Source: Amaurobius ferox (taxonomy: Eukaryota > Arthropoda > Arachnida > Araneae > Amaurobiidae). From it: 64,000 nucleotides of DNA. Of this stretch, positions 44,459 through 56,063 are shown in pieces. The stretch lies in NCBI GenBank assembly GCA_951213105.1, contig OX578146.1, positions 51,788,775 to 51,852,774 of the forward strand, written 5' to 3'. Within the stretch, counting starts at the first letter, position 1. Each line of letters begins with the position of its first letter. The notes beneath the pieces are model-generated. The model was not told the DNA's origin, made no database searches, and saw only the letters and a list, made by a program, of their open reading frames with translations. The position numbers and the translations under genes were made by a program.

Positions 44459-44800
44459 CAGTGGCTCCCAAAAGTGTTCGTACACTTACAAATTTTAATG
44501 AAATACTGCTCTATCCATTAATAAAAATTAGTATTTCAGAATGGGAATTTTTTAATAATATCCATAACTTGTTCTTAAGGGGCTTCATCAGTCACAAGCT
44601 TCAATCTTCACCTTCCATGTTAATGTATGGTCGTTTTAGTGCTGTTGCTAGATAGCGTAGCTCCTCCAAAAATCAACCTATTTCAATTTTGTTTTCAAGA
44701 TTTCAAAGCTAAAGAAATTAAAATTGGCCTTTTGTTTTCATTTTTCGTTTAAATTATTGTTAAGTATTTTTAACAATTTATTGAATTTGAGAGTCACTAA
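44459..44800 (+). mobile_element. Tc1/mariner left end, partner end not found
   Basis: Starts after TA with CAGTGGCTCCCAAAAGTGTT and cgtacactt, a well-known terminal pattern of Tc1-like elements. No matching inverted end or transposase is seen before the SINE at 45109, so it is a fragment; the right limit is arbitrary. Confidence 0.55.
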
Positions 44801-45108
44801 GAAAAGTCAAAACTAAAAGTTTAACCGACTTTAATCAATTTGCATTTCATAATACTCGAATTTTAAAAAGACAGGACCCATGAATAGAATTCTAGCATTC
44901 GATAGATGCCTAAATTTTTGCTCTACCATAAATAGATTTCCAGCAATTTTTAACCAAAGCAAATATTGATCTGAAAAAAATTGTATTTTGCTTTCCCCCT
45001 CTTTCTTATTTCCTTCAGGGGTCGACAGGACCCCTGTGAGGGGAGTTGTTTATGGTGTACAGGCAGTGTAGTTTATGGTTGTCATGAAAGGAAGAAGGGT
45101 GAAGAGTG

Positions 45109-45393
45109 TTGTTGTTGAAACCCAGACCGTCCGACCTACCAGAAAGGTGTAAGGTAACTGTTTGGACGGTCGGGAAGTGCCACCCAATTTAGACCGGAAC
45201 CCAGTGGGGGAGGCATCCACAGGGACCGTACCCTCCTTCCCCTACCACCAACCTCTCGGAAGGACTTTCGGACCCACATGTTTAACGTGATCGTACTCCG
45301 CATGAACACGGCGGCAGTTTTGGCAGTGGCTGGAATCGAACCCGGGCCTACCGAGTGCAACTCCAGCGCGCTAACCAATGGGCTACCGCGCCC
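45109..45393 (-). mobile_element. tRNA-derived SINE, copy S4, with 13-bp TSD
   Basis: Complete antisense copy. The head reads, in sense direction, ggtagcccattggttagcgc and GGGTTCGATTCC (B box); the tail is an AAC repeat. Target duplication agggtgaagagtg at 45096-45108 and 45394-45406. It shares the central block with S1, S3 and S5. Confidence 0.95.
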
Positions 45394-45699
45394 AGGGTGA
45401 AGAGTGTGAAAATTGTTCTCACATTACATGGAAAGGCGGCATTTCGAGTTGCGATTGGAGAACGGTTTAAATACTGTACCTTTTCATTTCAGTATGCTTA
45501 CTCAATGTAGAGCATCTGTTGGTTCATTCTCGAGTTAGCAAATCTTACCAATTACTATTTAATAATATTTTGCTGCAATGAGTGCTGTTATTGGTATTTA
45601 TCTTATCAAAGTTGCAGACGCCTATTTATTGGAAACATACAAATCACTTTATTTGCGGAAGATACGCTGCGAATATATAAATTGGTTTTGCGATTTGGA

Positions 45700-45718
45700 G
45701 GGGGGGGGGGGGGGGGGG
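45700..45718. repeat. Poly-G tract
   Basis: A G-run interrupted by one A near each end in otherwise AT-rich DNA. Similar G/C runs occur at 47774-47785 (C) and 59589-59606 (G). It could form a G-quadruplex or be an assembly-sensitive homopolymer. Confidence 0.9.
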
Positions 45719-45819
45719 AGAGGATATTATTACGTCAATTGCATCAGTGTACACGGCTTGCATGCAATTTTTACTGTTATTTATACGAATAAAAATTATA
45801 TATTTTGTTATTTTATATA

Positions 45820-45864
45820 ATTACCCTGCTCTAACTCCCATGTAACACCGGGTGCATTTTCTAG
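45820..45864 (+). mobile_element. Helitron 3' terminus
   Basis: catgtaacaccgggtgcatt followed by ttctag: a short CACC/GGTG hairpin a few bases before CTAG, the signature of a Helitron 3' end. The 5' end is not identified. It directly abuts the 5' TC of the next Helitron. Confidence 0.5.
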
Positions 45865-46921
45865 TCTATATAAATAAAATTGAAAATCTGCCTGTATGTC
45901 TGTATGTTTGTTTCATCACCACGGAAGAACGGTTGAACTGAATTTAATGAAATTTTGTGGGTAGCCTTGAAATATCCTCACTTAAAATTGAATCCATGTT
46001 TCGAGTTTCTAACACCAGGGGTTGTCTAAATATTAATTAAAAACAAACAATTAAACCTTCCGTAGAAATAGCATTATGCAGACGATATTTTTTCGGCCAA
46101 TTTATTTAAAGAAAATTATATCATGCCGCTTAGCAACGGATTTAAATTCAATGTGTTTATGCGGCAGATTATTTTTATTAAATCTTTTCGGATTTAAATA
46201 ATAAAGATATGCATATAAAATAAATTTCACCGATATTGCATTTTTGACCGGATTATACCAATTAAGGTTTCAAGGTTTAAACATTATTATTATTGATATT
46301 TTCGGGGATTATTGATTCGGGGATGATTCATATTTTCAATTTATTGCGTCATTGTTTTATTTTGACAAAAATTGTTGAGACTCATATATTATACGTAGTG
46401 CGGGTAATCTTCTACAATGCACGGGTATATCTTCAAATCTACGGGAATATAAGTAGTACAGGTACATTGGCATATATTGGAATGAATTACGGCCTTTAGG
46501 TTTAAAGATTGCGGGGTTATTGATATTTTCAATTTATTTCGTCATCGGTTTTATTTTGGAAAAGATTTTAGAAACTCATATGTTATAGTACGTGTAATTT
46601 TCTACTAATGCACTTGTATATCTTCTAATAATCGCGAATATAAGTAGTACGGGTCCCATACAATTTTAGTGCTTTTGTTTTGCATATATTGGTTCAATTT
46701 CATATTGGGACTAGGATGTTTTATTCTTCAGATCTGCCCGTGAATATAATTTTGTATATCGAGAACAGATATTCTTAAATTTATTTTAAGAGCATTAAAT
46801 TAAATATTTTAATAGAATAGTTTGATTAACAATGTCATTTACTATAAGAATTTGCACATGATCGTGAATTGTAAGTTTCTTTATATTATATACTCCGTAC
46901 GAAGAACGGGTATACTGCTAG
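45865..46921 (+). mobile_element. Non-autonomous Helitron, about 1.06 kb
   Basis: Starts TCTATATAAATAAAATTG, then tgcctgtatgtctgtatg and gaactgaatttaatgaaatt (45935-45954). Ends with the hairpin ccgtac-gaa-gaacgg followed by gtatactgCTAG and then T. These are classic Helitron 5'-TC and 3'-hairpin-CTAG ends. No Rep/helicase is encoded. Two partial repeats of the tttcggggatt / gtacgggt region lie at 46290-46690. Confidence 0.75.
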
Positions 46922-47023
46922 TCTTATAGAATTATGAATGTTCTTCCTCCTGTATGTATGAAATGGTATTACCTCTGACTCGTCAGTTCGTTTTCAATCA
47001 ATTGCTACAGATACGCAAGTGCA

Positions 47024-47310
47024 GGGGCGCGGTAGACCTGTGGTTAGCGCGCGGAGGTTGCACTCGGTAGTCCCGGGTTCGATTCCCGCCGCTGCCTAAA
47101 CTGCCGCCGTGTTCACGCGGAGTACGATCACGTTAAACATGTGGGTCCGTAAGTCCTTCCGAGAGGTTGGTGGTAGGGGAAGGAGGGTACGGTCCCTGTG
47201 GATGCCTCCCCCACTGGGTTCCGGTCTAAATTGGGTGGCACTTCCCGGCCGTCCAAACAGATACCTTACACCTTTCTGGTAGGTCGGACGGTCTGGGTCG
47301 AAGAAGTAGA
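47024..47310 (+). mobile_element. tRNA-derived SINE, copy S5, with 15-bp TSD
   Basis: Complete copy starting ggggcgcggtagacctgtgg with tggttagcgc and GGGTTCGATTCCCGCC (B box). Flanked by agatacgcaRgtgca (47009-47023 and 47311-47325, one mismatch). The tail ends gaagaagtaga, not AAC repeats. The head resembles a tRNA but the 287-bp length and shared body show it is a SINE. Confidence 0.95.
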
Positions 47311-47325
47311 AGATACGCAGGTGCA

Positions 47326-48175
47326 TTTTGGTGGATTTTCTTCAAACACTCAATATTCCGTTGACTGAAGTAATGAATGGTCGGTATAATAACCAAAATT
47401 TGACAAACTTTTACATTTAATACATGAGTCAAATTACATAGCTTATCGTTGCGCTAAACAAGTAATTCCTATGTGAAATTATTCATCATGTTAAATCTTT
47501 AATACGTCGCCTTTATTTTAGAAACGTCACAGCGTTACGTCCCTCCAAGTTGGCATGTCTGAATCCGTAGCTGTCAAGTGTATATTATACGTGACGTAAC
47601 CAAACCCGATTTTAGGAATCTGTATCTCAACCCCCCAAGAACGCTATAGACATGATCTTACTTTTATAAAATGGCATCGAAGCAAAGAGAAAAAAATTAT
47701 AATTGGTGCTATAGCACCTTAAAATAAAGAACTTAAAACTTTTTTCGATTTTCGTTTTTTTTTTTCGATTACCCCCCCCCCCCCTCCTTTTTCCAAGACC
47801 ATGTTTATGCTTATGTATCTATATATAATTAAAGTATTGTTGAAATTTCAAAATTGAACATTGTAGACCCCCATTTATTTGATAGAGTGTGTTTGTCTAA
47901 ACTCACTTTTAAAAACAACAATACAGGGTGTTTGTTTAAAAAGAAGTTTATGACTACTATTACTAATTACCAGATTTTCTATTATAATGTTATTTGATAT
48001 GCAAATCGTAACACTATTTATATAATTTATTTCTTTACTAAGCAATATCAATATTTTGATATATTTTATGTCGAAAAGTGTACCAAATTTTGCTACTAAA
48101 AAGCACTAAAATAGCCATTATAGGAGTAGAGTCTATTTTGGCAACCATTTTCTGCTTATAAGATCCATTCCATTT
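47326..48175. other. AT-rich DNA with a poly-C tract
   Basis: No gene recognised. Contains poly-C at 47774-47785. A short CG-containing patch with acgtgacgtaac occurs near 47592. The DNA before 48176 shows only weak similarity to repeats. Confidence 0.35.
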
Positions 48176-48950
48176 TATGCTTACTCAAACAAAATTTGCT
48201 ATAAAATCGTCTACTTCTCTATGTAAAATCAATGAATATTTCATTCATATCGCTTATATTCCAGATCTAAATAATTTTGCACTAAAAAAATGCAGCAATT
48301 CTTATACAACCCATCTTACAGCTTGGTTTGTTTACATTCTGAATACGTTAAAATTCCGCTTCGTTATAGAAATAGTCAAAGATTGATGATCCTTTAAAAT
48401 AAAAAATAGTGTAATTGCGTAGGCACAGAATTTAGATACACAGATAATATGCAAAAATAAAGTAGTTTTAGAACGGATACAACATTAAATATGAATGTAA
48501 GCATTTCCTTAAAAATCACGATTTTGACTAAGCGAAAGAAAAAATGAGTCATGTGTCTCTTCATATAATATGGGTACAATTATTATTTCAATTTTTATTT
48601 AAAAAACTATTTTAAGTATTTCGATTAAATTTTTTGCACATTTTACGTGATAATTTAAATATTTCCTGAAATTTTCAGAGCAATATGTGAAATTTAACTC
48701 CGTTTAAAAAATGTTTGGAAAATTAGGTCCCATAGGGTTCAATGTATTTCATTTTTTCAACCCGGGTTAAATCCAAACATAATTGTGTGATATTATTCTT
48801 TTACATTCCCATATGTCCCACAGATCGTCTCAATAACAAAATTTCATTTTGATAAAATCATTTTTACGGCAGTTATCGTGCAAACGGACAGACAGACAGA
48901 ATGAACAAAGTCATAAACACTTTACAACTATGTTGGAAATATTTAACAAG
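48176..48950 (-). mobile_element. Family C element, copy C5
   Basis: Minus orientation: caatgaatatttcattcata, gtttacattctgaatacg, aaaatcacgattttgac, gggtcccatag-type and caacccgggttaaatccaa motifs, catttttacggcagttatcg, cggacagacagacagaatga, and the hairpin zone aacactttacaactatgttg. The next C copy follows at once in the same direction. Confidence 0.8.
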
Positions 48951-48954
48951 AAAG

Positions 48955-49930
48955 ATCAATCATGCATAAAGCATTGATTACGAAATACTTTCCAACTGAA
49001 ATGCAATTTTATTTAAACATCGCTAAAATGCTATACATTCAGGGGTGATATTTTTTTAATTATCACAGAATTGCAATAATTTATTTTACTTAAAATGAAA
49101 ACCTCATCGAAAAAAAATGAACTTTATTCAAATGACGTCATCGAAATATAAATCGTCTGGCTCTCTATGTAAAAGCAGTGAATATTTCATTCATTCTCTT
49201 TTATTCCAAACTCCAGAGTTAAATAATTTTGCGTGAAAAATTTCGACAATTCTTATACAACTCCTCTTACAATCACCTGTTTACATTCTGCAACCATTAA
49301 AATTAGACTTCGTTGTATAAATAATCAAAGTTTGATCATTTAAACTCAAAAACATTGTAATTGCGGTGGTGCAGAATATGTGATGCACAGAAAATACGCA
49401 AAAATAAAGCGGTTTTAAGATTAATGCAACACTAAATATAAATTGAAAAGAACTTTAAAGACACGATCTTTACTCTGAAAAAACAGATGTGTACCATATT
49501 TTATTTTGAAGTTGGTCACGTGATCTCTTCATATTATATTTATGTAATTATTGTTTAACTTTTTATTTAGAAAAAAACTACCGAACATGTTTTGCTGAAT
49601 TTTTTTAATGTATTTTATGGGATACTTTGAATATTTCTTAAAATTTTCGAAGCAATTTGTGAATTTTAACTTCGCTTACAAAATATTTCAAAATTAGGTC
49701 CCATAGAGTTCAATGTATTTCATTTTTTCAACCTGGGTTCAATCCAAAACTAATTGGGGGATGATATTCATTTACATTCCCGTATATCCCACAAACTGTC
49801 TCATCGACATACAAAAATTTAATTTTGGTAAAGTCATTTTTATGCAGCTATCATGCCGAACGGACAGACAGACAGACAGACAGAATGAACAAAGTCATAA
49901 GCACTTTTCAACTATGTTGTAAAGTGTTAA
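48955..49930 (-). mobile_element. Family C element, copy C6, near full length
   Basis: Starts aagaaagatcaatcatgcat, then a subterminal tactttccaact (48986-48997), aatgacgtcatcgaaatata, the body, cccatagagttcaatgtatt, tggtaaagtcatttttatgc, four GACA units, and the terminal hairpin at 49901-49928. With C5 it forms a tandem pair. It is the best copy for defining both ends. Confidence 0.85.
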
Positions 49931-49939
49931 AAATGGTCT

Positions 49940-51285
49940 AAGACTGTATTTTGTGTAATAGATAATTAAAAGAAATTTAAACGATTGATTTATAAAAAAA
50001 AAAAGAAGAAGGAAAAAAAGAAAAAAGAAATATATGATTTGTTTGGCACATTTTATCAAATGTGATCCCTGTTTGTAATAAATTTCAATAGTGTTAAAGT
50101 TGAATGGTATGATTTATTTTACTATTATTAGCAAAATAAAAATATTCCTTATATTTCTTCTGTCATATGTATCATACCTAAAGTTAAATATTTAATTAAG
50201 AATCGAAAAAAATTCAAACGGTGTGTGTAACTCCCCTTGGCTGCGGCAATGATGATTTTAAATCAATGATAATTCGATGATTTCTCAGCTCGATATACAT
50301 GGCACTAATCCTCAATATCTTTCTCTTTCCATCATGACCAATTTACCAAATTATAAAATTTGCAAACGGAGAATAGTATGGGAGAATTTATCACATCATT
50401 TGTACTTCCATGCATAGATAAAATTATTTTTGTTCGAAGTCTGTTATATTCTGAATCCTAAGACTTATTCATGTTAGATTTTTACATGATATGGTCTAAA
50501 ATGTTTTAGCAAAACAAGATTTTTTAAGCAAAATGTTAAAAAAGTAACATAGTTTAAACGCTAATTTCAGCATGGTATTATTGTTCACATATATATAATA
50601 TTTATAGATAAAACTTTGTAAGAATATAAAATAGGGTTTTCTTTAAAAGTAAAATTAAATTCCCAATCCCGTGAAATAATGGAATTAAAAAGTTTAATCC
50701 CGAGATTGTAAAAACATCCGAGATTGCTATCCCTAAATGCATGAAAGCATAAATGTAAGAAGTTATTGTTATTATTATTATTATTTATCATTATTCTGTT
50801 ACATGTTCAAAAGGGATTACAAACTATAAATTTAAGATATTTGTAATAAAAAATAATTGTTTCCTCTGTTGTTTTTAAGACAAATATTTCACTACTTTGA
50901 GCAATAGTCAAGCATTTTTATTCAATATTACCCCACCTTGCTGACTGCATTTTTCGTTTCCCTTTAAATAGCCTTCCGTGTTGGTCTCATTCTTCCAGAC
51001 TCTTTGGTCTCATTATCGGAGGTGACGGGTGAAGACACGCTCAAAGTGATATAGTACTCTGCGGACACATACAGTGGTAAGGGGAAGATCTCTGGGGGTG
51101 GGAATTCGACCCTCCTGGAAGCTGTCGGTCCTGTTGTGGGGGAAAGCAAAGCAGTTGGTCCGATCTCGGACCGAGCAGAATCTGGATATTTTTTGTGTGA
51201 TGAGGAGCCTTAACAAAACTACATAAAATATTTTTAAAATATAGCAAAATTTTTTTTTTGAAAAATTAATAATCAAAAAGTAACC
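49940..51285. other. AT-rich DNA with one GC-richer patch
   Basis: 49940-50950: nothing recognised apart from an ATT/AAT run near 50768-50785. 50965-51200 is GC-richer and open in more than one minus-strand frame (61-87 codons) with no recognised domain. A repeated ttggtctcatt occurs at about 50982 and 51004. It may be part of an unrecognised transposon or LTR. Confidence 0.35.
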
Positions 51286-51290
51286 AAAAA

Positions 51291-52527
51291 ATTACGTCAC
51301 AAAAGTCTTCGTACAATTTAAAAAAAGTCTCTACATACAGTAAATATTGTAATATTTTGGTAAATTAGTACTTAGTAGGATATCCACTAGCATCCACAAC
51401 AGCTTTTAAACGTCTGTGAATAGTTTATTAGTTTTTTTTGTAATTTCTGCATCAATGTTCCTCCATTCTTCGATCATTATTGCTTTTAGTTCGCTTTTCA
51501 TTTTAATGTAGTGTCTTCGTACTCTAACCTCCAGTTCTCTCCAAATGTGTTGTTCTATTGGGTTTAAATCCGGCGACTGAGGTGGTGTTTCCAGAACTTG
51601 TGGACAATTATGGAGACACCAGAGGCGAACATTGAGAGCCGTGTGCTTGGGATCGTTATCTTGATAAAAAACAAAGTTGTTTCCAATATCCAAATTTTGG
51701 GCTGATAATTTTAAATTGTCTTTTAAAACATTTAAATAAAGAGCATGATTCATTATGCCATCAATAAATACTAAATTACCTAGTCCTGATGCTGACATGC
51801 ACCCCCACACAAGGACACCTCCACCGCTCTGCTTTACTGTTCCAACGAAGTTCCCGAGATTAAGTTCCCCATTTTTCCTTCTTCATATAATTATACGCCC
51901 AACGGAACCAAAACTGTTAAATTTGCATTCATCTGCAAATAAGACATGATTCCAATACCTTTCGGGCTTATTTATCATTGATTTTGCGAAGGAAAGCCTA
52001 AGCTTTCTATATTTCGCACTTACAAAAATTTCTTCGGGCAGAATGCCCATGTAATCCAGCTGATCTGAGCACTCGTGGAATAGTTTCAGGTGAAATTGAA
52101 GTAGAAAATTTATCAGTAAATTCTGTAGAAATTTTTACAGCACTCAAACGTGGATTTTTCACAAATTTTCTAACTACAAATCTCTCTCTGATCACGTTGA
52201 GTTAACTTGTTTACTTTAAAGCGTTTTATCACATTCTGCACCATAGAATAGGATAAATTTACCAATTTAGCGATATTACGAATTGATTTACCACTACCAT
52301 GATGGAAAATTATCAATTTTCGAATGCTGTTCATTGTTTCCTTACGACTACAACCGATTTTTAAATAATACTATAAATATTACGAAGTAATCAAGCAAAG
52401 ATTAAAGCCAAACAATTTTTTAAATGTCACCACAATGCAAAAATAAAAAAAAGCGACAGACAATACTTTTATTTATGAATTTATTCGAAAATGTTTCGGT
52501 GTATGATCACTTTTGTGAGGTGTTCTT
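51291..52527 (-). mobile_element. Tc1/mariner element, second family, decayed
   Basis: Imperfect inverted ends: tcacaaaagtcttcgtacaa at the left, and cacttttgtgagg with gtgtatgatcac reversed at the right. Between them is a transposase on the minus strand. The outermost bases are worn and a TA duplication cannot be placed with certainty. Confidence 0.75.
51406..52334 (-). pseudogene. Tc1-type DDE transposase, frameshifted
   Basis: From ATG 52334: MNSIRKLIIFHHGSGKSIRN and KLVNLSYSMVQNVIKRF (helix-turn-helix), a stop, then RLSAVKISTEFTDKFSTSIS (second HTH), then after a shift HVLFADECKFNSFGSVGR (first Asp) and a stop. The last open part (51406-51810) has VFYQDNDPKHTA (second Asp) and SPDLNPIEQHIWRELE (Glu, DD34E). 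The catalytic triad is present, but stops and shifts make it inactive. It differs clearly from the element at 29502. Confidence 0.88.
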
Positions 52528-52529
52528 TC

Positions 52530-53690
52530 TCTGCCTCCTTGCATTTTCATTTTTATATAAAAAAAAGAGTCAATATTTAAAAAAAAAATGTTAGGTTTTA
52601 TTCAGAATCACATGGAGATATAATATGAAAAAATATGGAACTTTACATTCGAATTCAATTCCACATAGGCTAAAAAGGTAAATAAATTGAAATACTTTTA
52701 TCATACAAGCTAATTAATGATCAAATATGATTTTTTCGAAAAAGCACTGATATTTTCATGGTCAAGTCGATGATTGACGCCAATCATTTAATGTAAACAT
52801 TGGCGCTCTGTCTTTTCAGTTTAGAAGATTTAATCAATACATACTATATTTTAAAGTACTTCAATTCTTTTGTGGTAAGCTTAAAATTATATCGTTTACA
52901 ATACAGATTTATATAACTTATTGTAATTACTACAATTTTATTTAAAAGCCCTTAAATTTTCTATTTTATTTAAAAGCTCTAAAATATGCAATTTTATGTA
53001 AAAACATTAGAATTCATGATTGTATAAAAAAAAAAAGTGCTAATGTTTAATAGTATCAAAATTGATGATTTTTATGAAAAGCTCTAAAGTTTACGATTTG
53101 ATCTGCAAAACTCTTAATTTTGTGTTTTTCTTTTATAAAAGTGCTAAAATTTACAATTTCATTTAAAATCGCTAAAACTAGCAATTTTATTTAAAAGCAC
53201 TACAATTTGAAATTTTGTTTAAAAATCGCCAAAATTCACAATTATATAAGTATTAATATACATGATTTTATTTAAAAATACTAAACTGCACGAGTTTATA
53301 AATGCTAAAATGCCCGATTTTATTTAAAAAGGATGAAATACACAATTTTATTTTAAAGTGCGATCCCCCGAGTAATTCACACACCACTATGTATCATCAT
53401 AAATATATTTCAAAACAACTTTTCATTATTTAGTGTATGTGTTTCAAATATTGCAAGGTCTTTCTGAGCTCATAATAAGACCATAAATTTTTCTATATAA
53501 TGTTGGAACTGTAACAGATATGAAATAGAAATATACATCATGTATTTCATGAATTTTAATAAAGTATTTCATGAATTTTAATAAAACCGGATTTTTGCAA
53601 AAAAGTAAAAAGAAATGCTCACATATTTCACTCTTTATTTGTTAATTTGCTTATAGAGTGGGAATCATATAACTAATTTTTATTAAGAAG
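52530..53690. repeat. AT-rich region with a degenerate repeat of about 30 bp
   Basis: From about 52925 to 53362, units like cattttatttaaaagctcta aaatttacaa recur about a dozen times with strong drift; periods range from about 28 to 40. The flanks hold nothing recognised. Confidence 0.6.
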
Positions 53691-54394
53691 TGTTGCGGAG
53701 TTACAAATGTTACTCCAATCTTATTTATATTTATAAAAATATAGCTCAATTGAAAATTTGTTAATGTTATCAAATATTTACGCGTAAAAATCAATATTTG
53801 AAGTATGTGTTAAACCGCCAAATATGGTAACCCAGAAACCTTACTAGGCTTGATAAGTCGGCCTGTATTAGAGCAAGGCCTATTGAAAGGTACTTACTTC
53901 CATTTACCTTGTATCAGAGGAGCTCTAACACAGTCCATGAAGTCAGCTCAGGGTTGCCATGTAAGAAAAAGGGTTTTCAGATTTGGCGATTTATTGCCAA
54001 TTTGGCGACTTCTAGAATGTTCCAGAAACTTCACGAAATAACGATTAGTCTAGGAGATATGGAGAGATCTCCAGAAGTTTCTATAGAGACTATAAAAAGA
54101 CTTATCCCTCTGTTGGAGTGGAGTGGAGTTGACATAACACGAGCTACATGGGACTGTGATCTTTTTTTTAATGTTTTGATAATAGTAGCAGCTGTTTTGT
54201 GAAATTACTTTCGTCAACATTTTAAGAATAATATCACTTATTCTGTGAAATTAGTGGGGCATTTAAGTGCTGTTGGATTGTATATTGTTCCTGTTTACTT
54301 TGTGCTTGTGAATAAATGCAAATTATCCAGAAACTTGGACCCGTTCTTGTATCCTGTTTATACACTTACGATTCCAGAGGATATGTCTGTAACA
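53691..54394 (+). mobile_element. Probable solo LTR, 704 bp
   Basis: Begins TGTTGCGGAGTTAC and ends GATATGTCTGTAACA, with the short inverted TGTTRC/GTAACA. A TATA box (tataaaaaga, 54091-54100) and a downstream AATAAA (54311) have the right order for U3-R-U5. No internal retroviral-type genes flank it and I could not find a matching 4-6 bp target duplication. The open frames inside are not convincing proteins. Confidence 0.55.
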
Positions 54395-56063
54395 TAATGT
54401 AATAAGCTGGAGCAGTGAATAATTTCTCAAATTATTTTAACACATTTTTAAATAGTTTTCATTCAAATACCCATGGCAGACAAAATGCGAAGTAAAACAG
54501 CTAAAACTTAAACTAGTGAAGCTTCAAAATGAAGAATAAAAGAAAAAAAAAAAAGAAATTAAAAAAATTTCAAATTTTTTCACTTATAAAAATATCCCTC
54601 CAAAATGAGAGAATTTTCTTAAATGCATTTATTTTAGGGGTCCACATTTTTATTCTGGGCCCTAAAATTTTAGTTTTTCCAAAACTAAAATTTGTTTTCA
54701 TAGAGGGGGAGGGGAGAGGCAAAAAATTGCAGGTCTTGAAATTTAAGCCCCCAAAATAAAAGTATCTGAGAAAATGCCTTTATTTTGGAGGGTCCAAACT
54801 ACAATTTCTGGAGGTCCTTTTATATCTTTTGCTTAAGGGACTAAAATTCCTAGTTCTCCTGCCATAGAGGTTCGAAAAATTGCTGCATATAGCAAGTTTC
54901 TTCGATGCTATTGCAGTTATTCACAATTTCATGTTGAAGAAAGCTAAAAGGTGTGAAACCGGCACACATATACTAATATTTTTAGGAGTGATAACACGGT
55001 TCCTATCATTATGCAGTCAATATGGCTAACCCTGTCCCCACACCTGCATATAATTTCAGGGATAGCTACTAAGGTAAATAATGAATGAAATGCAACAGGG
55101 ATGAAATGAAAGTATATAACGGAAGCAAATATCATCCCGAGTAGCACTCCAATATTGATGTGTGCCTAGTGGCCCAATATAAAAAAATCAACATTTTGAC
55201 GGAATTGGCCCTACATTGGGATAATATCACGCCAATATTTCTAATCAATATTGGCATATTATTGTAATGAAAATATTAGTCCATATTGGAGGCCAATGTA
55301 ACCCCGATATTGGAATTACATTGGAAATATTTTCAATATGCCAAGATATACAATACTGGTTCAATATTGAACCAGTATTAGATGCTACCAGGGATATTAT
55401 TACGAATACCCAACAAGAAATTTTTATAATTTGAAGGTCCAAGTCGCTTAACCTTGGTGACAAAAATGGTGATTTTGGTCGAGTATTTGGTGAAATATTG
55501 TCAACTCGACAAGTTTTGGAAATTTCTTAAATTTTGTAAATTGGATAAAAACTTCAAGAGTTACGTGCTTTTTCCAGAACATTTCACAGAGATTATATAT
55601 ACTCATCATTGTTTAGTTGAATTGTTAATGTGATGCAAGTAAAAGTATCAGGCAAACTTAATACAGGACCCAATATGTAATTTTTCTTCTGATTATATAT
55701 ATTCTTTAAGCTTTTTTTCTCTCAATTCAGATTGCCAGATCTATTCGAAGGTATAAGGTATGTTTCAATGGCCGAGACAATTTCACCCAAAATAGAATAA
55801 AACCCAGTGGGGGCTACCCTTTAAGCTGTACGAAAACACTCCGATAGTATATAAAAATAAAATTTTAGATATCTGACATCTGCATTATACACCAGTATGC
55901 GCTTCTTATTTTTGTCGCCCACATGCTCGCTCAATGGAGTGATTGCAAATATTTCATTCAAACATGTAATTATCGATAACTTTATCATTTGTGGTCAGAT
56001 TCGGATGAAATAAACTGCATTCTATTAACCTATCAAATATGTATAATTTTTTAATAAAAAAAA
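54395..56063. other. AT-rich DNA with CAATATTG-rich palindromic patch
   Basis: 55150-55390 contains many CCAATATTGG / CAATATTG motifs in both directions, including a perfect 28-bp palindrome at 55352-55379 (arms aatactggttcaat). This suggests a foldback or MITE-like element, but its ends are unclear. Elsewhere nothing recognised. Confidence 0.5.

Noticed and set aside
47024..47100. A possible tRNA gene with an intact B box
   Set aside because: It is the head of a 287-bp SINE with target duplications and a shared body; no complete cloverleaf was apparent.
5204..47326. Open frames at 5204-5401, 45136-45378 and 47096-47326 (minus)
   Set aside because: They are translations of the SINE family and differ at the ends as the SINE copies do.
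19339..49922. Similar frames at 19339-19566 and 49713-49922
   Set aside because: Both are translations of the same family C terminal module in copies C1 and C6, with no common protein boundaries.
50585..50791. Asparagine-rich open frame
   Set aside because: The asparagine run is a translated ATT/AAT microsatellite; the rest has no protein features.
53850..54202. Possible gene with two overlapping frames
   Set aside because: It lies wholly within the probable LTR, overlaps the TATA box, and has no domain.
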